Positions 60,913-64,000 of a DNA stretch of 64,000 bases are shown here, piece by piece. Positions within the stretch are counted from its first letter, which is position 1; each line of letters begins with the position of its first letter. Made by a program: the position numbers and the translations under genes. This stretch comes from Jacaranda mimosifolia (taxonomy: Eukaryota; Streptophyta; Magnoliopsida; Lamiales; Bignoniaceae): positions 49,944,503 through 50,008,502 of the forward strand of contig CM032117.1 of NCBI GenBank assembly GCA_018894105.1, in the 5' to 3' direction. A model generated the notes under the pieces. That model made no database searches. It saw nothing but the letters and a program-made list of their open reading frames with translations, and had not been told where the DNA came from.

Positions 60913-62657
60913 ATGAAGCTAGTGATAGCACATTACCACCTAATAAACAGCAGGAAAATAAACCACTACAAAATTATCGCTTGGCTCGCGATAGGGAGAG
61001 GAGGCAGATCAAACCACCACAGCGGTTTGCTTACTCAGATCTGGTAGCTTATGCTTTGAGTTCAGCTGAGGAGTTTATAGGAGATGATCCAGTCTAATAC
61101 AAAGAGGCAATATCCAGGCCAGATTCTGATAAATGGATTGCAGCTATGAGTGAAGAGATGGAGTCTCTACACAAGAATAGCACATGGGAACTGGTTGATG
61201 TACCCAAAGGGTAGAACATTGTAGGTTGCAAATGGATCTACAAGAAGAAAGAAGGAATTCCTGGTGTTGAAGATGCTAGATACAAGGCGCGATTGGTTGC
61301 TAAGGGTTTTACTCAGAGAGAGGGAGTTGACTTTCATGAAGTATTCTCCCCAGTTGTAAAACATACTTCCATTCGTGTTTTACTTGCCATGGTTGCTCTG
61401 TTTGATATGGAATTGGAGCAGATGGATGTGAAAACAGCGTTTTTACATGGTGAGTTAGAGGAACAAATCTACATGAGTCAACCAGAAGGATTCGTTATTC
61501 CCGGGAAACAAAATCAAGCATATCTTTTGAAGAGATCATTATATGGCTTGAAACAGTCTCCCAGGCAGTGGTATAAAAGGTTTGATGCTTTTATTACCAA
61601 GATAGGATATACTAGAAATAAATTTGATTGTTGTGTTTATTACAAAATTTGTAGTGATAGCCTTCTCGTATATTTGCTGTTGTACGTTGATGATATGTTG
61701 ATTGCCTTTAGAAACATATCTGAGATCAACCAATTAAAAGCTCAGTTAAGTGAAGAATTTGAGATGAAGGATTTGGGCAGTGCAAAGAAGATTTTGGGCA
61801 TGGAGATCATCCGGGATAGACAAGCAGGATTGTTGTACTTGTCTCAACAGCATTACATTGAGAAAGTACTTGAGCGATTTGGGATGAATAAGTCCAAGCC
61901 AGTAAGTACGCCACTTGTAGCTCATTTCAGGCTCTCATCAGATCTATCACCGAGTACTGAGGAGGAGGTGGAGCACATGTCAAATGTGCCATATGCTGGT
62001 GTAGTGGGTAGCTTGATGTATGCCATGGTGTGCACTAGGCCAGACATTTCACATGCAGTCAGTGTTGTGAGTAGGTATATGCACAAGCCAGGAAAGACTC
62101 ATTGGCTGGCTGTGAAATGGATCATGAGGTATTTGAGAGGCTCTGCAGGCAGATGTTTGAGGTATAGTCAATCGAATTCTACTACAAGAATTATTGGCTA
62201 TGTGGATGCAGACTATGCAGGAGATTTGGACAGCAGAAGGTCCATGACGGGCTATGTGTTTTGTGTATCAAGTTGTACGGTTAGCTGGAAGGCGACTTTG
62301 CAGTCATCAGTTGCATTGTCCACAACAGAAGCTGAGTACATGGCTTTGGCTGAAGGCGTTAAAGAAGGCATTTGGCTAAAGGGGCTTATCGATGATATGG
62401 GTATGACTTCTGAGATCACTAAGGTATTTTGTGACAGTCAGAGTGCCATACACTTGTCAAAAAATCAAGCATTTTATGAGAGAACAAAACACATAGATGT
62501 GAGATATCACTTTGTTCGGGATATGGTGTCCCAAGGAGTCATGTTGGTTGACAAAGTTGGGACTAAGGATAATCCGGCAGACATGTTGACTAAGGCTGTT
62601 CCAGGAATCAAATTCGAGCATTGCTTGGATTTGATTAATATTTGCAGACTCAGATAA
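60858..62657 (+). pseudogene. Copia reverse transcriptase and RNase H
   Basis: The frame carries stops at 61095-61097 (TAA) and 61212-61214 (TAG), then is open for 454 codons from 61293 to 62657. Reverse transcriptase motifs: [11 protein letters not shown] just before and after 61293, [26 protein letters not shown], and the YVDD active site at residues 131-134 of that open frame. The RNase H part has [25 protein letters not shown] and a [12 protein letters not shown] block, with the usual ADMLTKA near the end. The last 454 codons alone are intact, but the missing upstream portion makes it inactive. Confidence 0.95.
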
Positions 62658-62702
62658 GAGGCCCTATTGGGTGCAGGGACAAAGAAGATGAATGGAAATT
62701 TC

Positions 62703-62719
62703 AAGTCAAGGTGGAGAAT
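62703..62719 (+). promoter_or_regulatory. Polypurine tract
   Basis: aagtcaaggtggagaat lies immediately before the 3' LTR, the normal place for the plus-strand primer of a Copia element. Confidence 0.9.
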
Positions 62720-63131
62720 TGTTGATTTTGCCTTGAAATTGAGGTAAGTTTGACAAGGAGATCAAGTTTGACTAGAATTAGGACTCCTTCTTTTATTGGG
62801 TTTTCTAGTTCTAGGTAAAGTAGTCTTTTTGACTATAAATATTAGTTGTTTCTTTCGAAGAAAATATCACGAACATAACACAAGGGCTTCTTTACTGCTT
62901 TTGAGTAATTCTCTCAAGACGGAGTTTAGAAGGAGGGTGTTAGGTGTTTTCGTGAGATTTGTGGGATTCAAGTTTGTACTTGCACTTTGATTTGAGATCA
63001 ATAAAATTCATTTTCTTTGTCGGGTGGATTAGGCACATCGCCGAACCACGTTAAATCTTGTTGTCACTTTACATTGAATTACTTTGCTATTATTTCATTG
63101 TTTCCGCAATAGATCCTCCTGGGTTTCAACA
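62720..63131 (+). repeat. 3' LTR of the Tork element
   Basis: Same length (412 bp) as the 5' LTR with three differences. The CAAAA target duplication follows directly. Confidence 0.97.
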
Positions 63132-63136
63132 CAAAA

Positions 63137-63642
63137 AATAAGTAAAATTCACAAAAGCTGGCATCGATTCACAATCAGGCCGAAAAGCACACAAAATTAA
63201 GAATAACATTAGGCCACAACAAAATAGGCCTTTTTAATATGTGTCATTGTAGCACCCTACAAGGCAGAGGGGAGTAGCATGTCTCTTTAGAAAATTTAGA
63301 AAGTCTTTTGACTAATTATTATATATATATATATATATATATAGATTGATTGCATTCAACACTTTTTTGGGCATAACTAATCGTTTTGCTCTTAATCCGT
63401 TTTCAAATAACTCAATTATGATAATATTTGAGTTGTCTATTAGCTTAATGATATTGCTGTACATTTTTATATAATTTAGGATATAAATCCTAACAAACTC
63501 GTCATGTGTGTATGTAAATGGAGAAAAAAAACCCTCAAATCTAATAGTGGTCTTCAAAAAACCACAAAGAAATAGGGGGGAAAAAAAAGAACAAAGAAAC
63601 TTCTGGGAACTCTCCATTTTTCTTTTATATTTATTTCTTCTG

Positions 63643-63706
<64 letters not shown>

Positions 63707-64000
63707 TGGTAGACAATTATCAAATTGCCCTCACAATATATAGTGATGCAAATACAAATTTGAGGTGCAAAAATTAATAGCGGGCTAATCTTAGAAATCT
63801 AGTGGGCCTTTTCGTTGAGGTCCTTCTAAAGCAGGTTAAGCTATTGGCTAAGCTAAGTAATAGGCCGAATATATTAGTAGGTTGATTTGAACTAAACATT
63901 GATCCAAATGGTATTAACTTTTTGTTAAACTTAATTATTGTTGGCTATACATATTTAATTCTAGCAAAAAGCAACTTATTATTATTTTTTTTCAATCAGT
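63137..64000. other. No gene; long (TTA)n microsatellite
   Basis: Contains (AT)n at about 63319-63342 and a long (TTA/ATT)n run at about 63643-63706, more than 20 units. Open frames in it are poly-Tyr artefacts. No gene recognised. Confidence 0.7.

Larger units (their letters stand above)
58267..63131 (+). mobile_element. Complete Copia retrotransposon, Tork/Tnt1 type, 4865 bp
   Basis: Two 412-bp LTRs (58267-58678 and 62720-63131) bound gag, protease, integrase, reverse transcriptase and RNase H in Copia order. A perfect 5-bp duplication, CAAAA, flanks it (58262-58266 and 63132-63136). The LTRs differ at only three positions by eye. A tRNA-Met-type primer site follows the 5' LTR and a purine tract precedes the 3' LTR. 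The coding region has seven stops and two single-base frameshifts, so this copy cannot make its own proteins. Gag and integrase motifs are of the Tork (Tnt1-like) lineage. Confidence 0.97.

Noticed and set aside
63508..63777. Poly-Tyr open frame
   Set aside because: Translation of the (TTA/ATT)n microsatellite.
1..64000. tRNA, rRNA or other structured RNA genes
   Set aside because: None was recognised on either strand by eye; a tRNA or covariance-model scan would be needed to exclude small ones.

Overview
The window looks like nuclear DNA of a flowering plant, most probably a eudicot. It is very AT-rich, its genes have GT-AG introns, and it is crowded with plant transposons. It holds one intact seven-exon class TPS-a terpene synthase and one intact single-exon ARM-repeat gene. 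The species cannot be named from the sequence. Coordinates of exons, terminal repeats and target-site duplications (TSDs) were read by eye; similarity calls rest on recognised family motifs, not database searches.

Layout. 1-6.7 kb: repeat-derived DNA with a broken hAT transposase (DUF659 type), a long LTR-like sequence and a Ser/Tyr-rich transposase tail. 7.6-9.6 kb: a TIR element nested inside another repeat. 10.8-13.3 kb (minus): the TPS-a sesquiterpene-synthase-like gene; a 1.3 kb TIR element (13.49-14.81 kb) lies about 100 bp upstream of its TATA box. 17.3-21.9 kb: a truncated TIR element, two related LTR-like blocks, a Ty3-type gag scrap and a second DUF659 hAT pseudogene. 22.8-38.7 kb (minus): broken fragments of at least six unrelated plant genes, all on one strand and some retaining introns: NHL/LEA-2, B3 domain, PHD-type, 2-oxoglutarate dioxygenase, HGSNAT-like acetyltransferase and an unidentified Lys-rich gene. 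A deleted Copia element has inserted into the NHL fragment and a MULE into the Lys-rich fragment. 39.6-40.3 kb: a CACTA-type MITE. 41.06-45.73 kb: an hAT element with a DUF4371-type transposase, itself interrupted by a hAT MITE. 45.8-49.7 kb: a Mutator-like element carrying a truncated transposase, nested in an older TIR element. 49.9-54.0 kb: MITEs and AT-rich DNA. 54.14-55.37 kb: the ARM-repeat gene. 58.27-63.13 kb: a Tork/Tnt1-type Copia element with nearly identical LTRs but many stops.

Only the terpene synthase and the ARM-repeat protein look like working host genes. The rest is a layered record of transposition, in which clean TSDs (GAGGCTAT, GCCAATAAG, GTAGT, CAAAA, CTTTTCTC, AGA) allow the order of many insertions to be read. 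The most unusual region is the same-strand array of gene fragments at 22.8-38.7 kb, which resembles a Helitron or other capture element, although no ends were identified.
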